From an uncultured Bacteroidales bacterium (lineage in GTDB: Bacteria; Bacteroidota; Bacteroidia; Bacteroidales; Paludibacteraceae), in assembly GCA_903901975.1 (NCBI GenBank), contig CAIUTB010000098.1, positions 1 to 57,479 of the forward strand: DNA of 57,479 nucleotides, given 5' to 3'. The translations under genes and the position numbers were made by a program. Positions 25,832 to 34,115 of the stretch are shown piece after piece. Below the pieces are notes generated by a model. The model saw only the letters and a list, made by a program, of their open reading frames with translations, was not told where the DNA came from and did not search any database. The stretch's first letter is position 1; each line of letters opens with the position of its first letter.

Positions 25832-25848
25832 ATTTTCATGAACAAATA

Positions 25849-28023
25849 CTATTGCTTTAAAACTTTTCTGCTATAAATATAAATACCATTATTGAAATTA
25901 AATTGAACGGTTAGAAGTCCTGTTTGAGAATTTGGAAGACTAAATTGAAGGTTTCTTGAATTGACAGAATTAATTGAATACAATAGATAAGATGACGGAT
26001 CAAACACTTTTATCTCAAGGTTATTAATCGGGATTAACTCAGTCAGAGATATATTCATTTGAGTTGTCATTGGATTAGGAAATACTGAGATATTTACATT
26101 CAACAATGAATCAGTTCGAGAAATTACTTGCTGGTTAGTAGTATCAATCTGGCAATTAAAATATTTCAAGTTTGGATTGTAATTTGGTATTTCAGAAAAG
26201 TTATTACAATCATATATTTTTTGATACGAACTATTTAATGAATCTGCCAATAAATTTGATGCTAATAATCTCGATTTAAATTGAACTTTCTGTTCGCAAA
26301 ATAAATCGGATGCTTTAATTTTCGCATTAAAACTGCTACCTGTGTTAGCTCTGAATCCGGGTTTTAAATCAACAGATTGCCCTGCAATGAATGATGATGA
26401 GCCTCCCGATTGCACCGTAAAATTCCCATTGTTTGTAATTGTATATTTAACTATTTTATCGTATTGTTCATTTTCAGTGACTGTGTGATTTGTTGGTAGA
26501 GTTAAATTCTGTGAAGTAAAATAATATTTCTGTCGAGGTGTTTCATTTGCAAGTACATGACTCATTATAAAATTCTCTGCTTCCTGATTCAATGAAAAAT
26601 GATTTTGATTTTGATTGGTATTAGCATAGATATAATCAAAATTAGTATAGCATTGAGAGCTGTTTAAATCAAACGAAGCATTGATACCATTATTTAAATC
26701 AAGAGCACTCACAGTAGGTATAAAGCACGTATTCTCATTTGAATATACCGATACTCCAAGAGTGCTTGATATAGCATCGGAAAGCTTTCTCATATATTCA
26801 AGTGAATAAGATCCCGAAGCATTATCATAGGAATAATTTCCTGAAAGAAATGTTTGTTGACCTCCCCCTCCCATCGGAGTTTGTAGGGTTGAATTACCAA
26901 TAGGATGAGTTCCCAATGAATAGATATTAAACTCTTCGATGGGTTGACTCCCATCGAATCCTGCTCTAACTGTTACAGATATATTGTCTGATGCCATTGG
27001 ACAGGAATATCCGGAAAAATCAAATACACCACATGCACCTAACATAAAACAGTAAGGCCATTGAATATATAAATCTTCATTTTCCTTGGTATAATTAAAG
27101 TCTAATAGCTTATCTCCGGGGTTAAAATCTTGCCCAATTCCCGTACAATTGCCATTTGACGAAGCAATCTTTACCGGAATTGAAGGATAACCATTAGTCG
27201 TTGGACTTAAACTGTATAACTCCGAGAAGAAATTTACACCTTCATCTGATGGTCGGGCAATTCCATCTTTCGAGTTTGAATAATGATATAGTAGCATTTG
27301 ACTGGCTGCGGGGGCATAAGTATTGAACGACATAAGCAATATATTAGTTGCTATACCTGCCACAGCTGTATTACTTCTGATATCCTCAATCAATTCCTGC
27401 AATCCCAATGGGAAATTTGCTCCTTTTTGTGGAGCATCGTGCGATACAAAAAGCCGTGTGTGATGATTCTGACTATTAGCTTCCATCCAAGTTAATGCAT
27501 AGCGGGCTATTAACCCTCCCATGCTAAAACCCATCACCACAAAGTTATCTTCTGTTAATGAATTATTTGAGTAAATATCCTTAATAAGCTGAACCAATAA
27601 CATGGCATTGTTTTGGAGGTAGTCAGTGCTATTGTCAAAATCAAGAATGATTACATCGTAACCATTGAGGTATAAATTGTAAATAAGTGCATTGTTTAGA
27701 CTTTGAGTAGTATTGATATTCATTGCGTTAAATAACCATATATGTTTATCAAAATATGTATTATTTAAGAAATCAATACCTTCAGTTATAATATAAGGTT
27801 TCACAACACTGCTATGATTTTGCCCTAAAATAGTCAGGTACCTTCCTGTTATTGGTTTGTTATCAATAGTTGTTGTAACTGTTGATACAGTTCTTCTAAC
27901 AATATCATTGTCAATGCCGGCAATTTGATAATCAAAATAAGAACTCTGAGCTATACTATTCAGGCTTAAAAGAGATAATCCAATTATCAAAAAGTTTATC
28001 TTATAGTATCCGATTGATTTCAT
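25849..28023 (-). CDS. T9SS-secreted alpha/beta-hydrolase (lipase-like), shorter paralog
   Basis: Secreted protein of 724 residues: signal peptide, alpha/beta-hydrolase domain early in the protein with nucleophile elbow GFSMGG near residue 168 followed by LIARYALTWME and HHTRLFVSHDAPQKGANFP, a beta-rich linker (QSVDLKPGFRANTGSSFNAKI) and a T9SS sorting domain (SVFPNPMTTQMNISL). The hydrolase core clearly matches that of 17814-20414 (SFDTPHQGAYFP versus SHDAPQKGANFP). The start overlaps the end of the upstream lipoprotein reading frame (28001-28676) by 23 bp, suggesting translational coupling before that gene was broken. Confidence 0.85.
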   Translation of the reverse strand: MKSIGYYKINFLIIGLSLLSLNSIAQSSYFDYQIAGIDNDIVRRTVSTVTTTIDNKPITGRYLTILGQNHSSVVKPYIITEGIDFLNNTYFDKHIWLFNAMNINTTQSLNNALIYNLYLNGYDVIILDFDNSTDYLQNNAMLLVQLIKDIYSNNSLTEDNFVVMGFSMGGLIARYALTWMEANSQNHHTRLFVSHDAPQKGANFPLGLQELIEDIRSNTAVAGIATNILLMSFNTYAPAASQMLLYHYSNSKDGIARPSDEGVNFFSELYSLSPTTNGYPSIPVKIASSNGNCTGIGQDFNPGDKLLDFNYTKENEDLYIQWPYCFMLGACGVFDFSGYSCPMASDNISVTVRAGFDGSQPIEEFNIYSLGTHPIGNSTLQTPMGGGGQQTFLSGNYSYDNASGSYSLEYMRKLSDAISSTLGVSVYSNENTCFIPTVSALDLNNGINASFDLNSSQCYTNFDYIYANTNQNQNHFSLNQEAENFIMSHVLANETPRQKYYFTSQNLTLPTNHTVTENEQYDKIVKYTITNNGNFTVQSGGSSSFIAGQSVDLKPGFRANTGSSFNAKIKASDLFCEQKVQFKSRLLASNLLADSLNSSYQKIYDCNNFSEIPNYNPNLKYFNCQIDTTNQQVISRTDSLLNVNISVFPNPMTTQMNISLTELIPINNLEIKVFDPSSYLLYSINSVNSRNLQFSLPNSQTGLLTVQFNFNNGIYIYSRKVLKQ

Positions 28024-28676
28024 GTTGACTATTTTTTATTTGTAAAAAACCATATTTTGGTGAATAAACTAATAAAATTTTAAAAGTATCATGGTCAAAA
28101 AAACGAACAAAAAAACAATTCTCAATAATTTTATTATTATTATTTGAATAATTCTCTTGTGTTATTTGAGCATTATTTTGAGTACTTAGAGACAGTTTAT
28201 ATATTGAATAATCTATTCCTTGAGTGAAAATACCGAAATTATTAGTTAAAGTGTCATTCTTATTGATAAAACTCTTTTATTTTACCATATCCTAGAATTG
28301 AAAAAAAATTATTATTAATAGGAAATAATGTATAACCGATATTCGATAATGTTTCAGGATTTATTGCCAATTCATCAGACTTATCACTGATCTCAACACT
28401 GCTAACTCTGCGAGCCTTAATTGTATCACCCGTTTCACTAAGAAATTTCAAAGTATCTGCTTCGCTGTATATTCTTTGTTTCTTTTTAAAATTGTCATAG
28501 GTTTCAATTTTTGCAACTTCTTCCTGAAAGTGCATAACTGAGTCAGTATTAATATATACATCTTCCACTTCACTTCTGGTAAAGAAATGATATTTCATAT
28601 ATATTTTTGCTTCGTTACAGCAACTATTCAAAAAAACTACAACAAAACACAGTAGAAATAATATGATTGGTTTCAT
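28001..28676 (-). pseudogene. Frameshifted small lipoprotein gene
   Basis: The first 138 codons (28676 to the stop at 28260) encode a lipoprotein (MKPIILFLLCFVVVFLNSC) that ends abruptly. Downstream the alternative frame stays open for about 85 codons to a stop at 28001 and reads FKILLVYSPKYGFLQIKN near its end, matching the C-terminal YFAKKYGYIKIE block of the family-1 lipoproteins. Dropping one base in the A4/T4 runs at about 28271-28280 joins the frames into a 224-residue protein. It is therefore either a recent frameshift or a sequencing error. The restored end overlaps the lipase start by 23 bp. Confidence 0.75.
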
Positions 28677-28749
28677 TTTTAATTAGTTTTAAAGTATGAT
28701 AAATTATAATGATAACTTCACAAAACTAGTAAAATAAATTGTAGCATCT

Positions 28750-28793
28750 ATAAAACTTATCTATTCATTGAGAAGTGAACAGATAAGTTTTAT
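28750..28793 (-). terminator. Terminator of the tail-fibre-like gene
   Basis: A 13-bp perfect inverted repeat (28750-28762 ATAAAACTTATCT with 28781-28793) with an 18-nt loop, 10 bp from the stop of 28803-30125. Confidence 0.6.
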
Positions 28794-28802
28794 TTTACGA
28801 AA

Positions 28803-30125
28803 TTATTTTTTCAATTCCTGTTTCAATTGATCTATCTGCTTCTGCTGCTCAATTACATATAGTGTCAGTTCTTCTACTTTCTGAAGCAGTTTGTTTTGCA
28901 TTTCGCCCATATTCATACCTTTGTTTTTTATTTCAGTAGCCGAAGGCACATCGGGCAAGTGATTGTTGGTGTTTACATATTCTTCTACTTTATTTAATGG
29001 CATAAGCCGATAGCTTTTATCGAATACATAATCGGCTAATCCAATATTCATATCTACTACTATTTGTTTGGCATGTATGGTTCCGTTGACGGTGAGCAGA
29101 GAGTCGGGAGTATCGGTACCAATACCAATTTTGCCATCAGGGCTTATCCTCATTCGTTCAACCAAATCGGTTATTCCTGCATTTATACCTGTAGGATTTG
29201 TATAAAATGCCAATCCTGTACTTTGTACATAAGCTAAGTTTGTTTGATAAATATTAAAACGCAGAGCTGATATTCTAGCACCAACCTGATCGGGTTCAAC
29301 ATTTCTATATCCTGTAAAATCGATGTTGTATTGACTTGATAAAGCAGTTAGCGGAACAGCCAAATTTCCTGCATCTCCTACTTTACCAATTCTGATTCCA
29401 TCTCCATTCATCGCTGCAACATCAAGTTTGACATTGGGTTTGACAACACCAATGCCGACATTACCATTATCGGCTAATGTAAGCCTGTGTTCACAGTTTC
29501 CACCATTCCAGGCAAGATTATCGTAAGCCCAAAACTGAAGTGAATTTCCAAAGGTATCTCCGGTCATGTTGTAGATTCCCCATTTATTCCCTACAGTGTT
29601 ACCTTTTGCCGGGTTCGTAATAAAAATCATACCTCCAGTATTTGGATCATTCCGTTCAACTATTAGTTCTTTAGTTTTGATTGTTCCTGCCACTTGAAAC
29701 TCTTCAGATGTTTGATTTGTTCCAATTCCCACATTTCCATTTTCATCAATAACAATCGAATGAGTTACATCCCCAAGTCCTCCTCCATAATAATCATTTG
29801 TAAGATAAAATTTAGGATCATCGGGCTTGCTTCCTATTATAGCATTAGCTCTGCCAAATTGCCATAAATTTAAGGATGTTTCTATGCTTGGATATTGTTG
29901 AATTTGTAATGAACTATTTCCCAAAATAGATGCTTGTAATCCATTTCCAATCATTTGTTTGCCAAAAACCTGTAGTGTTGCATTAGGTGTATTTGTACCG
30001 ATTCCTACATTACCTGTATTCAAATTCCAAATATTAGTATTGGTAATTGCCGACCATTGCTGAGCCATAATCATGTTAACAGTAGTAATAACTGAGAAAA
30101 TGATAATAAATGTTAGTTTTTTCAT
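28803..30125 (-). CDS. Tail-fibre-like secreted protein with GIGT repeats and C-terminal coiled coil
   Basis: Protein of 440 residues with a signal peptide (to about Ala21). Several copies of a GNVGIGTNTPN-type motif (near residues 38, 130, 225, 330) mark a beta-helical or trimeric fibre, as in tail-fibre-domain proteins of Bacteroidetes. The C-terminus carries NNHLPDVPSATEIKNKGMN and a coiled coil ([19 protein letters not shown]). This end resembles the intramolecular-chaperone region of fibre proteins, but a self-cleaving S74 site was not identified. No T9SS sorting domain. Two orphan copies of the coiled coil occur elsewhere in the island. Confidence 0.78.
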   Translation of the reverse strand: MKKLTFIIIFSVITTVNMIMAQQWSAITNTNIWNLNTGNVGIGTNTPNATLQVFGKQMIGNGLQASILGNSSLQIQQYPSIETSLNLWQFGRANAIIGSKPDDPKFYLTNDYYGGGLGDVTHSIVIDENGNVGIGTNQTSEEFQVAGTIKTKELIVERNDPNTGGMIFITNPAKGNTVGNKWGIYNMTGDTFGNSLQFWAYDNLAWNGGNCEHRLTLADNGNVGIGVVKPNVKLDVAAMNGDGIRIGKVGDAGNLAVPLTALSSQYNIDFTGYRNVEPDQVGARISALRFNIYQTNLAYVQSTGLAFYTNPTGINAGITDLVERMRISPDGKIGIGTDTPDSLLTVNGTIHAKQIVVDMNIGLADYVFDKSYRLMPLNKVEEYVNTNNHLPDVPSATEIKNKGMNMGEMQNKLLQKVEELTLYVIEQQKQIDQLKQELKK

Positions 30126-30249
30126 ACGGATTATTTTTAAATTGTTTTATTTTAGTTCTGTTTGTTGCTTACACTGTTATCTGATTATTGCTCCCTGAAC
30201 TTGTGACTGCACTGATAAGCAATCACAAGCTTTTCTATTTTATTTTATT

Positions 30250-30283
30250 GCGAAATCCTTGTTATTATCAGCAAGGATTTCGC
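30250..30283. terminator. Hairpin downstream of the FN3 protein
   Basis: GCGAAATCCTTG (30250-30261) pairs perfectly with CAAGGATTTCGC (30272-30283), loop of 10 nt, 22 bp beyond the stop of 30306-30923. The T tract on the minus strand is weak, so it could be a processing hairpin. Confidence 0.6.
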
Positions 30284-30305
30284 TTAGTAATTAATATTGT
30301 TGCAT

Positions 30306-30923
30306 TTAAACCACTCCCTGCATTATAGGGGATGTATAGGGAGAAGTATCGGAGGCAGTAACTACTGCCGAACGAAACCAGTATTTGGTTAGTGCTGTCA
30401 GTCCGCTGATTTCAACAGAGGCTTTCGAAGTAACCTTTGCAGTTGTCCATTCGGCATCAGTAGCTGCGGGTGTTTCGCCGCTGCAATATTGCCATATATA
30501 CGATTTGGCTCCATCCACAGCCTGACGACGGATAATAACTGAACCTGATCTATCACCCAATTCAACGCTGAAATCGGGTCGTATGGCCGGTGCAGGTTGT
30601 TTGGCCAGATTAAATCCTGAACTCAAAATAATGGTATTATCACCATCGGCTATACCATCGACCGACTTAGCCATTTTACGCAACATATCATCCAACTCAT
30701 ATTCTGTTTGGTGCATCAGTGCTGTTGCTTCTTTTCCACCACCTAATGCTGCCACACTACGGGTTTCCAGTAAATCAACTTTGGCTTCTAACTCTTCAAC
30801 TTTTACAACAAGGTCAGTAAATTTCGGGTTATTCTTCATCTTGCTGATAACACCTCTTGTAAATTCTACTTTTTGTGCTATTGGAATCTTAATAAAGTCC
30901 AGCACCACTTTGTCCTTTTTCAT
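30306..30923 (-). CDS. Fibronectin type III-like domain protein
   Basis: Protein of 205 residues without a signal peptide. The N-terminal half is helical (KFTDLVVKVEELEAKVDLLE could form a short coiled coil). The C-terminal half (about 115-205) is FN3-like, with SVIIRRQAVDGAKSYIWQYC, then VEISGLTALTKYWFRSAVVT, the Trp/Leu/Tyr pattern of the fold. Similar small proteins are common in Bacteroidetes, of unknown role. Intracellular or non-classically exported; the last two alternatives cannot be separated here. Confidence 0.72.
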   Translation of the reverse strand: MKKDKVVLDFIKIPIAQKVEFTRGVISKMKNNPKFTDLVVKVEELEAKVDLLETRSVAALGGGKEATALMHQTEYELDDMLRKMAKSVDGIADGDNTIILSSGFNLAKQPAPAIRPDFSVELGDRSGSVIIRRQAVDGAKSYIWQYCSGETPAATDAEWTTAKVTSKASVEISGLTALTKYWFRSAVVTASDTSPYTSPIMQGVV

Positions 30924-31006
30924 TTTCTTTCTTTTTTTTAAAATTAATATTGTTTTAGGGTTTATTTTATAGCATTTTTCAATGCCATATTGTTAAATAA
31001 ATGGAT

Positions 31007-31260
31007 TCTTATTGGAAAAACTTCTTTTCTAATTGGAATTATTCTTTTTCCAATTGGTTTCCTTCCTTTTCCAATTGGAAAAACTCTTATTCCAATTGGT
31101 TTCCTTTCTTTTCCAATTGGAAAAACTCCTTTTCCAATTGGTTTCCTTCCTTTTCCAATTGGAAAAACTCCTTTTCCAATTGGTTTCCTTCCTTTTCCAG
31201 TTGGAATCGGTCTTATTCCAATTGGTTTCCTTCCTTTTCCAATTGGTTTCCGTCGGATTC
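31007..31260. repeat. 21-bp tandem repeat array with 16-bp perfect palindromes
   Basis: About 12 units of 21 bp, TTTTCCAATTGG plus 9 variable bases. Two unit types alternate (ending AAAAACTCC or TTTCCTTCC), making a 42-bp higher-order period. Every second unit includes TTTTCCAATTGGAAAA, a perfect 16-bp palindrome. Because 21 is a multiple of three, all three forward frames stay open through the array. A protein-coding role is unlikely: no start context, and the three frames look equally repetitive. Confidence 0.85.
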
Positions 31261-31274
31261 CTATAGAATTAGAA

Positions 31275-31375
31275 ATTTAAGCGCTACAGTCAGGAAATAA
31301 TCATGGATTTACGAGCCATTTATTTACTGTTTTAGCTGCTATGCTCAACGGATAAATAGACTGTAGCGCTTAAAT
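31275..31375. repeat. 17-bp perfect inverted repeat around a 67-bp spacer
   Basis: ATTTAAGCGCTACAGTC (31275-31291) and GACTGTAGCGCTTAAAT (31359-31375) are perfect reverse complements; each arm contains the palindrome AGCGCT. It stands between the 21-bp array and the DUF3244 gene. It may end transcription of that gene or be the end repeats of a tiny mobile element. Confidence 0.75.
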
Positions 31376-31390
31376 AATTCGGGTTTCAGC

Positions 31391-31759
31391 TTATTCCATA
31401 TCGAAATAACCTATCAGACTTGTTGTACCGTAGCTAATAGTAATAGAATAACTACCCGTACTCCAGCTACTGCTCGTAATAAATACAGTTGATTCGGAAT
31501 CTGTGTCAACTGTTTCCTGAGATACGATGTTGTTGTAGGCATCGTACACTGTAATAGTTGCATCACCCACCGTTGGTTCAAAATAAACCGCCAGCTCTGT
31601 TTCACTGATAGAAGCTGAAACCGGAAGTTCCTGTGTAAGTGAAGTAGGTACAGGAGTTGGTGGTGGTAATGGATACTTTGTAAGATCAATTGGTTCGTTT
31701 CCTGCAAATGTTTTGGCAAGGCATACAATAAATGCTGCAAAGAAAATTAAACGTTTCAT
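31391..31759 (-). CDS. DUF3244-like small secreted protein
   Basis: Small exported protein of 122 residues: signal peptide (MKRLIFFAAFIVCLAKTFAG), a Pro-rich linker (LPPPTPVPT) and a beta-sandwich domain (about 45-122) with LPVSASISETELAVYFEP, VTVYDAYNNIVSQE-like strands and a terminal SYSITISYGTTSLIGYF. The pattern is that of DUF3244, a Bacteroidetes family of short periplasmic or surface domains of unknown role. The start at 31759 begins the signal peptide. It has a good promoter match and is divergent from a TPR/HTH regulator. Confidence 0.78.
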   Translation of the reverse strand: MKRLIFFAAFIVCLAKTFAGNEPIDLTKYPLPPPTPVPTSLTQELPVSASISETELAVYFEPTVGDATITVYDAYNNIVSQETVDTDSESTVFITSSSWSTGSYSITISYGTTSLIGYFDME

Positions 31760-31804
31760 ACTCTTTGTTTTAAAATTGTTGAATAATTTGATTATTTTTG
31801 CAAA

Positions 31805-31836
31805 CAAAGTTAAAGAGGGTTATTACAAAGACCAAA
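31805..31836 (-). promoter_or_regulatory. Promoter of the DUF3244 gene
   Basis: On the minus strand TTTG (31836-31833) is followed after 20 bp by TAACTTTG (31812-31805), a good match to the Bacteroidetes -33/-7 consensus. The leader is about 40 nt. Confidence 0.65.
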
Positions 31837-32046
31837 AATTAGTGGGGTAAGAATGAAAATTGAACAGTTTTATATTATATTGAAATACAACTACTTACGA
31901 TTTTCTTAAAAGATTCTGTGGTAAGAAGTTAATTCAGTACTGCTTGATAGTTAAATTATCGGCATATTTGAGCATTCTCAATTTTAAATCAACAATCTTT
32001 TCAATAAAATCTAAACCTCATTTAAAATTAAACTAAACCTGAATTT

Positions 32047-33696
32047 ATGAAGTCTGTTTTACTGATTATTGTCTGCATTCTGCTGCTTGTATCCTGCAAC
32101 GATAGATATACCCGCAATCCAAAAATTCTACATGCTGAAGAATTACTCAATTCTCATCCGGATAGTTCGTTCAAGATTCTCTCAGCTATTAAACAGCCCG
32201 AAAAAATGAACCGGGCTGATTATGCTGCCTGGCGGCTGAATTTTACTTATGCACTGAATAAACTCCATAAACTAAATTTATCGGATAGCTCCATAAACTT
32301 TTCTATTCAGTATTATGAAAAAAGAAATGATAAGAAACATGCAGGAACTGCTTATTATTTGAAAGCTTGCATTTACAGGTTGAATAATAAGAATGAGAAA
32401 GCTATGATAGCTTTAAAAAGGGCTGATAACTTGCTCGAAAACACTGATGAATACAGAATAAAAGGATTAGTTCATTTCAATATGGGATATATCTGCAAGT
32501 CTGACGAATTATATAATCATTCTTTGAAATATTTTCAAGAATCGCTCAGCAATTTTAAATTAGTGAACGATATGAAAACTGCTGCTTATGCGTACAGGGA
32601 GATATCGGATATGTATAATCAATTAAATTATCCTTTCGATTCGGTAATGACTTATTCAAATGAAGCATTGAGCTTGTCAAAAAATGCCGGAGATTCTTTA
32701 AATTATTACTCCATACTTATGAGGCAAGGGGAATTGTTATATCAGAAAGATTTATATCTTTCTAAGAATTACATTCTAAGTGGTTATAGGTATATTCGCT
32801 CTGACCTTCCTTATTATGCTTCCTATTTGGCATATATCTATAATAAATTAAATATGCCTGATTCAGCAAGATATTATCTGACCATATCATTTAATGAGAC
32901 AAAGAAGAATCCGGATGCTTTTATAGGATTTGTTTCAGGAGCATTAATTAATAAAAATAATGGCAATTTTAAAGATGCTTATAAGCTTTTAGAAAGGGCC
33001 TATGTAAAAAGAGATTCTGTATTCCAGAAAAACATAAGAAGTCAGCTTTACCGTATTGATAAACAATTTGATTTATCAGAGAGTGAAAATCAAAAAGCCG
33101 AATTGACTATCGCTATTCAGACCCAATTAATCTGGATAATTATATTGGGAACAGGTATTATCATTGCCTTATTAATTATCCTGCAAATAATTAGCTGGAA
33201 TAACAAAGTAAAAATAATACAAGATAGTAAAATGCAAACCTTGGAGTTTGAAAAACAATCGGAGAAAAAGAACAACGAACAAAAAAAGGAAATCATTCAG
33301 TTGAATTTGAAAAACAAGATAGGAAACACCTTGAATATTTATAAATTAAAGAAGGGATTCACAACGAAAGAAGCATTTGTTCAGGAAATAACGGAACAAT
33401 CAATATTAACAAAAAATGATTGGAAAATATACATAAAAGATGTCAATCAATTAGTTGATAATGGCATTTCCAGGTTGAAAGAAGAACATACTGAATTATC
33501 TGAAACTGATCAAATGGTAATAGCATTGATTTGCTTAAAGGTAAATATAAATGACTCCTGCAATTTATTAGGCATGATAAAAAAGACCATGTACACCCGT
33601 CGTAAAACGATCAAGAAACGGTTGAATTTGGATGCTGATACTGACCTGGAAAGCTGGATACTTCAAAACCTTGTAAAAGATGAACAATCTACCTGA
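32047..33696 (+). CDS. TPR membrane regulator with C-terminal HTH
   Basis: Protein of 549 residues. N-terminus is lipoprotein-like (MKSVLLIIVCILLLVSC, Cys17). Then come TPR repeats (about 60-320; blocks such as LVHFNMGYICKSDELYNHSLKYFQES), a transmembrane helix near 361-382 (IIILGTGIIIALLIILQII), a Lys/Glu coiled coil, and a C-terminal domain with LSETDQMVIALICLKVNIND followed by CNLLGMIKKTMYTRRKTIKKR, which reads as a LuxR-like helix-turn-helix. This architecture is known in Bacteroidetes and suggests a one-component regulator sensing in the periplasm; target and signal are unknown. The divergent DUF3244 gene is a candidate target. Confidence 0.8.
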   Translation: MKSVLLIIVCILLLVSCNDRYTRNPKILHAEELLNSHPDSSFKILSAIKQPEKMNRADYAAWRLNFTYALNKLHKLNLSDSSINFSIQYYEKRNDKKHAGTAYYLKACIYRLNNKNEKAMIALKRADNLLENTDEYRIKGLVHFNMGYICKSDELYNHSLKYFQESLSNFKLVNDMKTAAYAYREISDMYNQLNYPFDSVMTYSNEALSLSKNAGDSLNYYSILMRQGELLYQKDLYLSKNYILSGYRYIRSDLPYYASYLAYIYNKLNMPDSARYYLTISFNETKKNPDAFIGFVSGALINKNNGNFKDAYKLLERAYVKRDSVFQKNIRSQLYRIDKQFDLSESENQKAELTIAIQTQLIWIIILGTGIIIALLIILQIISWNNKVKIIQDSKMQTLEFEKQSEKKNNEQKKEIIQLNLKNKIGNTLNIYKLKKGFTTKEAFVQEITEQSILTKNDWKIYIKDVNQLVDNGISRLKEEHTELSETDQMVIALICLKVNINDSCNLLGMIKKTMYTRRKTIKKRLNLDADTDLESWILQNLVKDEQST

Positions 33697-33753
33697 TTGG
33701 AGTATAGAAGGAGGCATTAAAATATTTATTTAACAGAGCTATATAATTACCGA

Positions 33754-33991
33754 TTGACCTCGTCCGGTGAGCCGAAAAATGGAGTGAAGTAGGCGTCAAG
33801 AAAACTTTTCTGTTTGAACCTCGACGTATTCCGTTGAGGTTCAAACAGAAAAGTTTTCAGCCTGCAAACGACAAATTTTTCGAGTGAAGCGGACGGAGTC
33901 TTGAACTATATCCGATAAATCGGATTGTTCCATTTGCCTACTTTTTGTGTTAAGACAAAAAGCAGGTCGGGGTTTAGGGGCGGAAGCCCCT
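33754..33991. repeat. Structured dispersed repeat, copy 1
   Basis: Shares with 43801-44024 the start CGTCCGGTGAGCCG, the core GAACTATATCCGATAAATCG and CATTTGC, and the end GGGGCGGAAGCCCC. Inside, bases 33801-33825 and 33833-33857 form a 25-bp stem with one G-T pair and a 7-nt loop. Further stems are ATCCGATAAATCGGAT, CTTTTTGTgttaagACAAAAAG and GGGGCggaaGCCCC. No gene is visible between 33697 and 34115 otherwise. Confidence 0.8.
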
Positions 33992-34086
33992 GTAATATAA
34001 CTGTATAGCTAATATAGCTATTGTTGTATTTATACATCAACCCAGCTGATCGGTTTTATTAATTTCAAGCTACAACTATTTTTCCT

Positions 34087-34094
34087 TATCTTTG
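34087..34094 (+). promoter_or_regulatory. Bacteroidetes-type -7 box of the ClC gene
   Basis: TATCTTTG, 21 bp before the ATG at 34116. It overlaps the upstream in-frame TTG, which is therefore not the start. Confidence 0.6.
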
Positions 34095-34115
34095 CAGCAA
34101 GTTTTATCCTTAGGT

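Noticed and set aside
31007-31260. CRISPR array
   Set aside because: Units are contiguous 21-mers without unique spacers, and no cas genes are in the window.
30990-31300. Three overlapping plus-strand frames in the tandem array
   Set aside because: The openness comes from the 21-bp period. All frames give the same kind of low-complexity Phe/Pro/Ser/Asn repeats; no promoter or ribosome-binding site was seen.
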